DNA from: JBJXFY01 sp046155815
GTDB lineage: Bacteria > Verrucomicrobiota > Verrucomicrobiia > Limisphaerales > CAIMTB01
Direction of reading: 5' to 3'
Length of the DNA: 59,780 bases
Assembly: GCA_046155815.1 (NCBI GenBank)
Contig: JBJXFY010000021.1
Location: 1 to 59,780 of the forward strand
In this document: one piece after another, positions 16,618 through 24,251 of the stretch
How positions within the stretch are numbered: position 1 is the stretch's first letter
Layout: each line of letters begins with the position of its first letter
Position numbers and translations under genes: made by a program
Notes under the pieces: generated by a model
Database searches by the model: none
Told to the model about the DNA's origin: nothing
The model's input: the letters and a program-made list of their open reading frames with translations, nothing else

Positions 16618-19056
16618 TCACCTCGCCAGCTGCCTGGCCGCCGCCGTGCGGAGGCGCGCGTCGTCCGCCGCCGCGAGCTGGCCGATGAGCGCGGGATTAG
16701 GCGCGCCGAAGGCCTCGCGCAGCCACATGGCCTCCAGCTTGGCGCGCGGCTCCTTCTTCCGCGCGAGCCAGGGATCAATCTCCGGAACGACCTTCTCGGC
16801 CCCGCGCTGGCGCAGCACCAGCCGCGCCTGCTCCTGAAACCAGCCGTTGTTGGAGAGGGTGAGATCCAGGAGGTCCGGCGTGCCGAGCCGGGTGAGATCA
16901 CTGACTTCTGACCTCTGACTTCTGCCTTCCGCCTTCTTCGCCACCCGCCACACGCGGCCGTGCTCGTGGTCGCGGCGCGGGTCGCGGAAGTCCACCTCGC
17001 CGTGCTGGATGATCGGGTTGCTCCAATCGGCGATGTAGAGGGCGCCATCCGGCCCGAGCCGCACGTCAATCGGCCGGAAGGTCACGTTCGTGGAGCGCAG
17101 CAGGTCGGGCTGCTCCACGGTCTCGAATGTCGAGCCGACGTCCTTCAGCGCGAAGCGCACGATGCGGTGCGCGCGGAAGTCACAGGTCACCAGGTGGCCC
17201 TGCCACTCGGCCGGGAAGGCCGGGCTGTGAATGACCTCGAGGCTGGCGAACTTGGGATAGTTGCCGGGACTGATGCTGTCCGCCTCGCGCCGCATGTCGG
17301 CATAGGTGAAGTAGGTCGCGCCCTCCATCGCGTGATAGACGCCCTTGAAGCCGGCGCCGTCGGTGAAGAAATGGTTGCCCCACTGGTCCCAGTGATGGCC
17401 CCAGGGGTTGCAGCCGCCCTTGGTGAAAATGTCCAGCCTCCAGGTGTCCGGGTTCCACCGCCAGATTCCGGCGGAATTCAGCCGGCGCACGCCCCACGGC
17501 GTCTCAATATGGGTGTGGGTGTAGATGGACTGGCTCAGGTAGAGATGTCCGTCATACCCCCAGCGCAGCGTGTGCAGGTTGTGGTGAGTATCCTCGGTGC
17601 CGAAGGAACTCATGACGATCGTGCGCTGGTCGCCCTTCCCGTCGCCGTCGGTATCAGCGAAGTGCAGGAGCTGGTGGCTCGCGGCGACGTAGCAGCCGCC
17701 CTTCCCGTCCGGCACGACGCCGGTGGGGATGTGCAGGCCGTCGGCGAAGACGGTGGACTTGTCGGCCGTGCCGTCGCGGTCGGTGTCCTCGAGCACGATC
17801 ACGGCGTCCTCGGCGTCCTGGCCGGGCTTGATCTGCGGGTACATCCGCGAGCTGGCGACCCAGAGCCGGCCCTGCGGATCCCAGTTCATCTGGATGGGCT
17901 TGTAGAGCAGCGGATTCTCGGCCCAGAGCGTGACCTCAAGGCCGTCGTAAGTGTCGAAGGTCGGGCGCGGCTGTGGCTTGAAGTTCGGGTCGTGGTGGTC
18001 GGTCTTCCGGGCCGTGAGGGCCTTCACTTCGGCCACGACGGCGGGATCCTGGTTCTTCAGGTCGCGGAGCTTCGCGATGCGGCGGTCCCACTCCTCGATG
18101 AACGGGTCGAACTTGGGAATCTCGACGGCGTTCTGGCCCTGCTCGTGCTTGCGGAAGCCGAAGAGATAGGTCCAGTTCGCGGGCCGCCAGCGGTGGAAGA
18201 AGAGGTCGTTCTTCCGGCGGATGGCGGCGTTCAGAGCGGCCTCGGCCGGCGTCAGCGGCCCGGACCAAGGGGTGGGCGACAGCGTGGGCGCGGCTTCGCC
18301 GGCCAGCTCCCGCGTCAGCGCTGCGGCGTAGAGCCGGAAGCCGGCCTCGTTGGGCACGACGCCGCCGGAGTCACGCCGCACCGCAAAGTCGCCGCCCACG
18401 CGGGCCTCGGCCTTCTCCGGCGTCACGCGCCGCGCCCCGCGCACCGCGGCCGTCTCCGAGATCGCCTTCTCCACGGCCTGAACGGCGGCGTCCACCGCGC
18501 GGCCTTCGGGCGTGTCCGTGAGATGCCACCAGATGACGCCCGGCAGCACAAACCTCACCTCCTGCCCGCTCACCTCCTCAATGGCCGCCATCAGCTTGCC
18601 AAGGTCCGCCTTGAACTTCTCCTGCTTCGCCGGCTGCTCCGCGGCCGGGGTTTCGGCGAGCTCGAGCGCCGCCGTCATGCCGTAGCTGAGGAAGGCCACG
18701 GTGGGCTTCACGAGCGCGACCTGCTCCTTCACGCGCTTGAGCCATTCCTCCTCGGGCTTGTTCCAGTCGAAGCTGGCGCGCGCGCGGCCCAGCGGCGTGT
18801 CGCCGGCCCACGCGAGGTTGCGGAAGGTGACGTTGCGGTCCGGGAAGGCGGCCGTGAGGCGCGTCTCGAGGTGCCCGAAGTCCACCTCGCGCTCGAAGAA
18901 CGTGTCGCCGATGAAGAGGACGCGGTCGCCGTCCTTCAGCTCGAACTTCGGCGCGTCCGCGGCTCGGAGGAAAAAAGGCAAAAGGCAAAAGGCCAAGGGC
19001 AAAAGGTGGGCCAGCCACCGGCCGTGGCGGCGCTGAGGAAAGAAGAGGCGGTGCAT
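16618..19056 (-). CDS. PVC-type membrane-bound dehydrogenase (SGNH + beta-propeller + HEAT start), no heme domain
   Basis: An 812-residue exported protein. From the ATG at 19056 the signal peptide reads LAHLLPLAFCLLPFFLRAADA. Residues about 40-260 are an SGNH-hydrolase-like domain (DRVLFIGDTFFERE, with the GDS Ser replaced by Thr, then FLSYGMTAALEL). From about residue 350 comes the PVC membrane-bound dehydrogenase propeller (TIGR02604 type): LEVTLWAENPLLYKPIQMNW, GRLWVASSRMYPQIKPGQ, VIVLEDTDRDGTADKSTVF, GCNPWGHHWDQWGNHFFTDG, RPIDVRLGPDGALYIADW. Relatives continue through HEAT repeats to a CxxCH cytochrome c domain. Here the protein stops early in the HEAT region and no CxxCH is present. Heptamer arrays lie in the signal-peptide and post-propeller codons. 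Confidence 0.85.
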   Translation of the reverse strand: MHRLFFPQRRHGRWLAHLLPLAFCLLPFFLRAADAPKFELKDGDRVLFIGDTFFEREVDFGHLETRLTAAFPDRNVTFRNLAWAGDTPLGRARASFDWNKPEEEWLKRVKEQVALVKPTVAFLSYGMTAALELAETPAAEQPAKQEKFKADLGKLMAAIEEVSGQEVRFVLPGVIWWHLTDTPEGRAVDAAVQAVEKAISETAAVRGARRVTPEKAEARVGGDFAVRRDSGGVVPNEAGFRLYAAALTRELAGEAAPTLSPTPWSGPLTPAEAALNAAIRRKNDLFFHRWRPANWTYLFGFRKHEQGQNAVEIPKFDPFIEEWDRRIAKLRDLKNQDPAVVAEVKALTARKTDHHDPNFKPQPRPTFDTYDGLEVTLWAENPLLYKPIQMNWDPQGRLWVASSRMYPQIKPGQDAEDAVIVLEDTDRDGTADKSTVFADGLHIPTGVVPDGKGGCYVAASHQLLHFADTDGDGKGDQRTIVMSSFGTEDTHHNLHTLRWGYDGHLYLSQSIYTHTHIETPWGVRRLNSAGIWRWNPDTWRLDIFTKGGCNPWGHHWDQWGNHFFTDGAGFKGVYHAMEGATYFTYADMRREADSISPGNYPKFASLEVIHSPAFPAEWQGHLVTCDFRAHRIVRFALKDVGSTFETVEQPDLLRSTNVTFRPIDVRLGPDGALYIADWSNPIIQHGEVDFRDPRRDHEHGRVWRVAKKAEGRSQRSEVSDLTRLGTPDLLDLTLSNNGWFQEQARLVLRQRGAEKVVPEIDPWLARKKEPRAKLEAMWLREAFGAPNPALIGQLAAADDARLRTAAARQLAR
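16901..16933 (-). repeat. In-frame heptamer array (AGAAGTC/AGAGGTC) in the dehydrogenase gene
   Basis: On the minus strand the units AGAAGTC, AGAGGTC, AGAAGTC run in tandem after GGCGGAAGGC. They encode the hydrophilic linker AEGRSQRSEVSD between the propeller and the HEAT start. Confidence 0.75.
18971..19009 (-). repeat. Heptamer array (AAAAGGC on the plus strand) encoding a signal peptide core
   Basis: Plus strand 18974-19008 reads AAAAGGC, AAAAGGC, AAAAGGC, CAAGGGC, AAAAGGT. Read on the minus strand, it encodes the hydrophobic core HLLPLAFCLLPFF of the dehydrogenase signal peptide. Confidence 0.8.
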
Positions 19057-19074
19057 GGGCGACACTGTGTGCCC

Positions 19075-19172
19075 AGGGCACGACCAAGGCCAGCACGCGT
19101 CGCACGGCCATCCGTGCGGCGGGGCGCCACAGGGCACATCCGGCGACGAGGCGTCGCCGCCACAGACAGGAA
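19075..19172. repeat. GGCGACG...CGTCGCC palindrome, copy 2, in the ompH-dehydrogenase gap
   Basis: GGCGACG (19142-19148) and CGTCGCC (19152-19158) form a perfect 7-bp hairpin with a 3-base loop. CGCACGGCCATCCGTGCG at 19100-19117 forms another. The 178-bp gap holds no gene. Confidence 0.6.
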
Positions 19173-19202
19173 GCAAACCGCCGCCGGGCGGGCCGGCGGC
19201 GG
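19171..19202 (-). terminator. Probable intrinsic terminator of ompH
   Basis: A perfect 10-bp stem (CCGCCGCCGG at 19178-19187 with CCGGCGGCGG at 19193-19202) and a 5-base loop, followed on the minus strand by TTTGCTT. It lies 33 bases past the ompH stop. Confidence 0.65.
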
Positions 19203-19234
19203 GGCGGGAAACGGGAATGTGCCGACTGAAGCCG

Positions 19235-19855
19235 TCAGTTGGCGGGCTTGGCGGCAGCGTCGGCGGGCCGGAGGGCGTCGGCCGGCGCGGAGGCGTTGAG
19301 CGCCTTGATCATGTCGTCCGTGAGGTCGGCGCCGGTGTCGGCGAGGAGGAAGACAGGGGTCTGGTTGACGCTGTCGGCGGCCGTGTCAATGACGAGGTTG
19401 TAGCCGCCGGAGCGGGCCTTGGTGACGATGGCCTCGCGGATTTCGCGGAGGAGATTATCGCGCATGCGGCGGCGTTTCTCGAGGAGGGTGGCCTCGGACT
19501 GGCGCTGGAAAGACTGGACCTGCTGTTCGAGCTGCTTGATCTCAAGGAGCTTGTCCTTGGCGGTCTTGTCGCGCTTGGCGCGTTCCTCGGCGGAGACGGC
19601 CTGGTCATTGGCCCCTTCGACGAGCTTCTTGTAGTCCTCGTTGGACTTCTTGTAGTCCTCGAGCATCCCCTTGGCGGTCTTCTCGAGACCGGTGGCCTCT
19701 TCCTTGAGGCCGACGTCGGCCTGCTTGGTCTTGTAGTAGCCGTCGAAAACCTTGCGGAGGTCAATGGTGGCGATCTTCAGGGGCGTCTGGGCGGCGGCGG
19801 TGAGGAGCGAAGCGGCCAGCGCAAGGAACGTGAGGTGGAGGGTGCGGAGTTTCAT
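19235..19855 (-). CDS. skp: OmpH/Skp-family periplasmic chaperone
   Basis: Carries unfolded outer-membrane proteins across the periplasm. The 206-residue protein has a signal peptide (MKLRTLHLTFLALAASLLTA), the OmpH start KIATIDLRKVFDGYYKTKQA, a long charged coiled coil (residues about 45-145, including KQLEQQVQSFQRQSEATLLE) and the closing YNLVIDTAADSVNQTPVFL block. An Ala/Pro-rich tail follows. It begins 28 bases after the bamA stop, the usual bamA-skp order, but also has its own -10-like TAAACC six bases before the ATG. No lpxD follows. Confidence 0.93.
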   Translation of the reverse strand: MKLRTLHLTFLALAASLLTAAAQTPLKIATIDLRKVFDGYYKTKQADVGLKEEATGLEKTAKGMLEDYKKSNEDYKKLVEGANDQAVSAEERAKRDKTAKDKLLEIKQLEQQVQSFQRQSEATLLEKRRRMRDNLLREIREAIVTKARSGGYNLVIDTAADSVNQTPVFLLADTGADLTDDMIKALNASAPADALRPADAAAKPAN

Positions 19856-19861
19856 GGGTGC

Positions 19862-19889
19862 GGTTTAGACAGGGGCTGAAGGGTCAAAA
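19862..19889 (-). promoter_or_regulatory. Candidate promoter of ompH/skp
   Basis: Minus-strand TTTTGA (19889-19884, overlapping the bamA stop codon), a 16-base spacer and TAAACC (19867-19862). Six bases separate it from the ATG at 19855. Confidence 0.35.
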
Positions 19890-22358
19890 TTCGCGGGTGT
19901 AGCCGACGCCGAACTGGAAACGGCCGCCATCGGTGTCGTTGTAATCCTCGGCGGTGACAGGAAAGGCGTAGTCGAGCCGGATGGGGCCGATGGGGAGGTT
20001 CAGCCGGATGCCCACACCCCAGTTGTCGTTGTACGACTGGGTCTGGCGACCGGTGAGGTCAAAGCTGTAGGCATCCTGGTAAACCATGCCGATGTCATAG
20101 AACATGGCGAAGCGCAGGCGTTCAATGATGGGGATGCTGTATTCGACCGAGCCGAACCAATAGGTGCCGCCGCCGAGCGGCTCGCCGTTCACGTCCACCG
20201 GGCCGACCTCGCGGTAGTCGAAGCCCCGCAGGCTGTACAGGCCGCCGAGGAAGTAGCGGTCAAAGAGCGGGACGCTCTCCGTGTCGTCATAGGCCTCGAT
20301 GATTCCGATGCGGCCGATCAACTCGAGCACGTGCCCCTCGTCAAAGCCCCGGATGTACTGCGCGGCTCGCACCTCAAGCCGGTAGAAGTCCGTGTCGGCA
20401 CCGAGGGGTCCGCCGGCCAGGTCGGCGTTCAGCTCGATGCGCTGGCCCTTGTCCGGCAGGAGGACGCTGTTGCGGGAGTCCCAGACAAGCGTGCTGCCGA
20501 CCTTCGAGACGAGGCGGTCGCCCTCCTCGGCCTGAATCTCGGGCGAGGCGGCGGGCAGGCCCGTGGCGACCGTGGTGGTGCGTCCGGGACCGTCGGTGCG
20601 GGTGACCGGAACGAACTTGGCGCTCTCGTCGATGTCGATCTCGACGCGCTCGATGGTGTAGGAGAGGCCGGCGCGGATGAACTCGGTGAGGGATTTGGTG
20701 AGGCCGGCGCGGGCACCGGTGCGGATCTCGTCGTAGATGTCGGAGACGTAGTCGAGGTCGCGGTGGTAGAGGTCCACCTCGAAGGCGAGGCGCCGGCCGA
20801 GGAACCATGGCTCGACGAAGCTGATGAGATAGTCCTGACGCTCGGTGCCGAGCTGCAGGCGGAGGCGGATCTTCTGCCCGCCGCCGACAAAGTGGGGCGG
20901 GCGGAAGAGGTCAAAATTGCCCTGGCTGACCTCGACGAAACCGACGAGGGAGTCCACCGAGCTGAAGCCGGCACCGATGGTGAAGTTGCCGGTGTTCTTC
21001 TCGGAGACGTTGATGACGAGGTTGCGGCGGTTGGGGATTTCGGTCTCCTCGGCGCGGGCGTCCACCTTCTCGAAGTACTGGAGGCCGTAGAGGCGGTTGG
21101 TGCTGACCTTCACCCGGACCATGTTGAAAATCTCGCCGGGGGCGACGGCGAGCTCGCGGCGGATGACGCGGTCACGGGTCTTGGAGTTGCCCTTGATCTC
21201 GATCTGCTCGATATACGAGCGGTCGCCCTCGTTCACGCGGTACACCAGATCGATCGTGTTCGACTGGACGTTCGGGATCTTGAGGGCGCGCAGCGTCGAG
21301 GGGAAGTTGACGTCGATGTAGCCGCGGGAGCCGTAGAAGTCCTCGATGAGCTCGATGTCCTTGCCGTGAAGCTCGGGGCGGAAGACGTCGCCGGGGCTGA
21401 GATTCATGCCCGGCTGCACCCGCGTGCCGACGCGACGGCGCATGCTGCCAATGATCTCGTTGGTCGTGAAAAGCTTGTTGCCCTCGAAGGCGATGGTGCC
21501 GACGTGGTACTGCTGGCCCTCGGAGACGAACCACTGGATGATGATGCGTCGCTCGTCCACGGGCACGCGCTTCACGTCCTTCACCTCGAAGTCGATGAAG
21601 CCTTCGGACTGGTAGAAGGCGGCGAGGCGCTGGCGGTCCTCCTCGAACTCTTCCTGCTTGAGCCGGCCCGTGCCGGTGAGCCAGGAGAGCCAGTTCCAGC
21701 GGCGGGTCTTGATGGACTTGCGCAGCTTGCGCTGGGTGAAGGCCGGCGCATCCACGAACTCGACGTTCTTGATGCGGATGCGCGGCGACTCGACGATTTC
21801 GAAGGTGACCGTCCCGCGGCCGGCGTTCTCGTCGATGTTCACCACGTTGGTGACGGTCGTGCCGTGGAAGCCACGCTTCTCGTAGGACTCCTGGATGGCG
21901 CGGGCGTCGGCGAAGAGCTGCGCCTCGTCCAGCGGCTGGCCCACCTGCGAGGTGACCTTTTTCTGGAGGCGCCGGAGGCTGAAGCGCTCATGGCCCTCGA
22001 AGCGGATGTCCGCCAGAACCGGCCGGCCCTGCACGAAGTAGGTGAGCTTCACGCCGTCCGCGGCGCGGTCCTCGGTCACACGGATGTTGTAGAAGTAGCC
22101 GGTGGCGTAGAGGTTGCGGACGTCGTCATCGATGTTGAGCTTGCTGTAGCGGTCGCCCTCCTTGACGCGGACGTTCGCCAGGACGAGCTGGTCGCTGACC
22201 GCCCGGGGACCGACATGGCGAACCTCGATGCTCTTGATGGCAGGTTCGCTGCGCGGGTCGCGCTGCTGCGCCCACGCCGACGAGCCAAAGCCCCCCGCGA
22301 GCAGCAGGAGGCTCCAGAGCAGCGTCGTACTTGTGGCAAGGCTATTCCGCCGGGACAT
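19884..22358 (-). CDS. bamA: Outer membrane protein assembly factor BamA
   Basis: Central beta-barrel of the BAM complex that inserts outer-membrane proteins. The 824-residue protein has a signal peptide (MSRRNSLATSTTLLWSLLLL...AWAQ), POTRA domains from about residue 40 to 420 (for example IKSIEVRHVGPRAVSDQL, VLADIRFEGHERFSLRRLQ, YIEQIEIKGNSKTRDRVIRR) and a C-terminal barrel with DRYFLGGLYSLRGFDYREVG, the VRGF-like lid motif in YSLRGF form. It ends in GVGYTREF, with the terminal Phe required for barrel recognition. The ATG at 22358 lies inside the 3' end of dnaB (17-base overlap), suggesting translational coupling of dnaB, bamA and skp. Confidence 0.95.
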   Translation of the reverse strand: MSRRNSLATSTTLLWSLLLLAGGFGSSAWAQQRDPRSEPAIKSIEVRHVGPRAVSDQLVLANVRVKEGDRYSKLNIDDDVRNLYATGYFYNIRVTEDRAADGVKLTYFVQGRPVLADIRFEGHERFSLRRLQKKVTSQVGQPLDEAQLFADARAIQESYEKRGFHGTTVTNVVNIDENAGRGTVTFEIVESPRIRIKNVEFVDAPAFTQRKLRKSIKTRRWNWLSWLTGTGRLKQEEFEEDRQRLAAFYQSEGFIDFEVKDVKRVPVDERRIIIQWFVSEGQQYHVGTIAFEGNKLFTTNEIIGSMRRRVGTRVQPGMNLSPGDVFRPELHGKDIELIEDFYGSRGYIDVNFPSTLRALKIPNVQSNTIDLVYRVNEGDRSYIEQIEIKGNSKTRDRVIRRELAVAPGEIFNMVRVKVSTNRLYGLQYFEKVDARAEETEIPNRRNLVINVSEKNTGNFTIGAGFSSVDSLVGFVEVSQGNFDLFRPPHFVGGGQKIRLRLQLGTERQDYLISFVEPWFLGRRLAFEVDLYHRDLDYVSDIYDEIRTGARAGLTKSLTEFIRAGLSYTIERVEIDIDESAKFVPVTRTDGPGRTTTVATGLPAASPEIQAEEGDRLVSKVGSTLVWDSRNSVLLPDKGQRIELNADLAGGPLGADTDFYRLEVRAAQYIRGFDEGHVLELIGRIGIIEAYDDTESVPLFDRYFLGGLYSLRGFDYREVGPVDVNGEPLGGGTYWFGSVEYSIPIIERLRFAMFYDIGMVYQDAYSFDLTGRQTQSYNDNWGVGIRLNLPIGPIRLDYAFPVTAEDYNDTDGGRFQFGVGYTREF

Positions 22359-23901
22359 CGTCAGGGCGCACTTTGGCGGCGCCGCGGAACCGAGTAAACC
22401 CCTTAAAGAAGAGGAGGTCCACGTCGCCCGTCGGGCCATTGCGCTGTTTCGCGAGGAGCAGCTTGACGGACACGCCGTCCGGATGGTCCCGCGGCACGCT
22501 CTCGCCGTCGTCGTCGTCGCCCTCCGGGGGCTTGTAGAGCAGGCCGACGACGTCGGCGTCCTGCTCGATGGCGCCGGACTCGCGCAGGTCGGAGAGCTTC
22601 GGCTTGCGGCTCTTGTCCTTGTCCAGCTCGCGGTTGAGCTGGCTGAGGACGATGATCGGGATCTTGAGCTCCTTGGCCAGCCCCTTGATGCCGGAGGAGA
22701 TCTCGGCGACCTCCTGCTGGCGGTTGTCCCGCGCCTTGCGCGACTCCGAATGCAGGAGCTGGAGGTAGTCAATCACCACCATCTTGATCCCGTGCTGCTG
22801 GTGCATCCGGCGCGCGCGGGCCCGGAGCTGGAGGATCGAGAGGCCCGGCGTGTCGTCAATGTGCAGGGGCGCCGCCACGAGGTGCTGCGCCGCGTCCGTC
22901 AGCCGCGGCAGCTCCCGCTCTGCAAAGAACCCGTCGCGGATGTCGCGCAGGTTGACCTCGGAACGCGAGCACAGCATGCGCTCGACGAGCGACTCCGCCG
23001 TCATCTCGAGGCTGAACACACCGACGGCATGGCCTTTGTCCACGGCGATGTGCTCGGCGATGTTCATCGCCAGCGAGGTCTTGCCCATGCTGGGCCGTGC
23101 GGCGATCACGATCATCTCCCCGGGCCGCATCCCGTTGGTCATCTTGTCGAAGTCGCCGAAACCGCTGGGCAGGCCGTCCAGCTCGCCCTGCCGCTCGAGG
23201 CGGCGCTCGAGGTTCTTGATCGCCTTCCCGATCAGCTCAGGCATCCCGAGGATCTCCACCTTCTCGCGCTCCTCGCTGATGTGGAGGATGTCGCGCTCGA
23301 CCTCGTCCAGCAGCTCGTCCGCGCCGCCCTCGAACCCGTACACGCGCGAAATGACGTTCTGGCAGGTGTTCACCATGCGGCGGAGCAGGTGCTTCTCGAG
23401 GACGATCTCGAGGTAGTACTCAAGGTTGGCCGCGGAGGGCACGGCGTCCGGCAGCGTGCTCAGGTAGCCCAGACCGCCCACGCCCTCGAGCAGCCCGGCG
23501 TCCTTGAGCCGCTGGGCGACGGTGATCAGGTCCACGGGCACCTTGGCGTCGTACATCGCGACGAGGGTGTCGAAGAGCACCTGGTGGCGCAGGTCGTAGA
23601 AGACCGCGGCGGCGGGGGAGGGCTCCCAGACGTCGCGTTGGCCGGGTGCCGGTGCGGGGTGGCCGCCCGGGTTCTTGGCGCCCCGGATCTTCTGGAGGCA
23701 CAGGCCGAGGCATTCGTTGGGCGAAAGCAGGATGCAGCCCAGCACGCCGCGTTCGGCATCGGGCGCGTGGGGGGGGAGGCGGTCCACGCCCGGCGCGGCC
23801 TCCACCGGCTTGCGGCGGCGTCCGCCGCGGCGGAGGTCGGTCGGGGCGGGCGGGACGGGCCGGTCGCCCGGTCCGCCGAGGGGTTCTACGGAGTCAATCA
23901 T
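22342..23901 (-). CDS. dnaB: Replicative DNA helicase DnaB
   Basis: Hexameric 5'-3' helicase at the replication fork. The 519-residue protein has a basic N-terminal extension (residues 1-45), the DnaB N-terminal domain (APDAERGVLGCILLSPNECL to about residue 160) and the RecA-like motor with Walker A ARPSMGKTSLAMNIAEH, FSLEMTAESLVERMLCSRS, Walker B MVVIDYLQLLH, SQLNRELDKDKSRKPKLSDL, RESGAIEQDADVV and the C-terminal KQRNGPTGDVDLLF. A Gly/Pro-rich insertion of about 20 residues (NPGGHPAPAPGQRDVWEPSP) sits in the N-terminal domain. The ATG at 23901 (MIDSVEPLGG) was preferred over an upstream start at 23964 that adds unlike residues. Confidence 0.94.
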   Translation of the reverse strand: MIDSVEPLGGPGDRPVPPAPTDLRRGGRRRKPVEAAPGVDRLPPHAPDAERGVLGCILLSPNECLGLCLQKIRGAKNPGGHPAPAPGQRDVWEPSPAAAVFYDLRHQVLFDTLVAMYDAKVPVDLITVAQRLKDAGLLEGVGGLGYLSTLPDAVPSAANLEYYLEIVLEKHLLRRMVNTCQNVISRVYGFEGGADELLDEVERDILHISEEREKVEILGMPELIGKAIKNLERRLERQGELDGLPSGFGDFDKMTNGMRPGEMIVIAARPSMGKTSLAMNIAEHIAVDKGHAVGVFSLEMTAESLVERMLCSRSEVNLRDIRDGFFAERELPRLTDAAQHLVAAPLHIDDTPGLSILQLRARARRMHQQHGIKMVVIDYLQLLHSESRKARDNRQQEVAEISSGIKGLAKELKIPIIVLSQLNRELDKDKSRKPKLSDLRESGAIEQDADVVGLLYKPPEGDDDDGESVPRDHPDGVSVKLLLAKQRNGPTGDVDLLFFKGFTRFRGAAKVRPDDVPAE

Positions 23902-24139
23902 CGCGAGCAAGGGGCCGGAGTTCACCGTGGCGCGTGTCGGAGCGCCAGCCCCGGTTGTCGGCAAAGTTGCTCACCTCCGGCGCGCGCGGAAAACGCCCCT
24001 CGGCGGCGACGGCGGGAGTTGTTCACCGCCCGGCGCCCGTGCCGCGTGCTGGCAACCGGAGGCCCCCCGCAGAACCGGCGGCCCGATGGGCTTGTGTCAT
24101 GCCATGGGCCGGGCGAGAACTGGCGCCGTCACCGCGGCG

Positions 24140-24227
24140 GCCGGCATGGCGAAATGGCAGACGCACGGGACTTAAAATCCCGGGACGGTCAACCGTCGTG
24201 CGGGTTCAAGTCCCGCTGCCGGCACCA
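24140..24227 (+). tRNA. tRNA-Leu (anticodon TAA)
   Basis: The acceptor stem GCCGGCA (24140-24146) pairs with TGCCGGC (24217-24223), followed by A and an encoded CCA (24225-24227). The anticodon stem CGGGA / TCCCG surrounds the loop CTTAAAA, giving anticodon TAA. The long variable arm GACGGTCAACCGTC and T arm GCGGGTTCAAGTCCCGC are typical of a class II tRNA-Leu. Confidence 0.96.
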
Positions 24228-24251
24228 GCCGCGCCGTGATGACGCCGCGCC

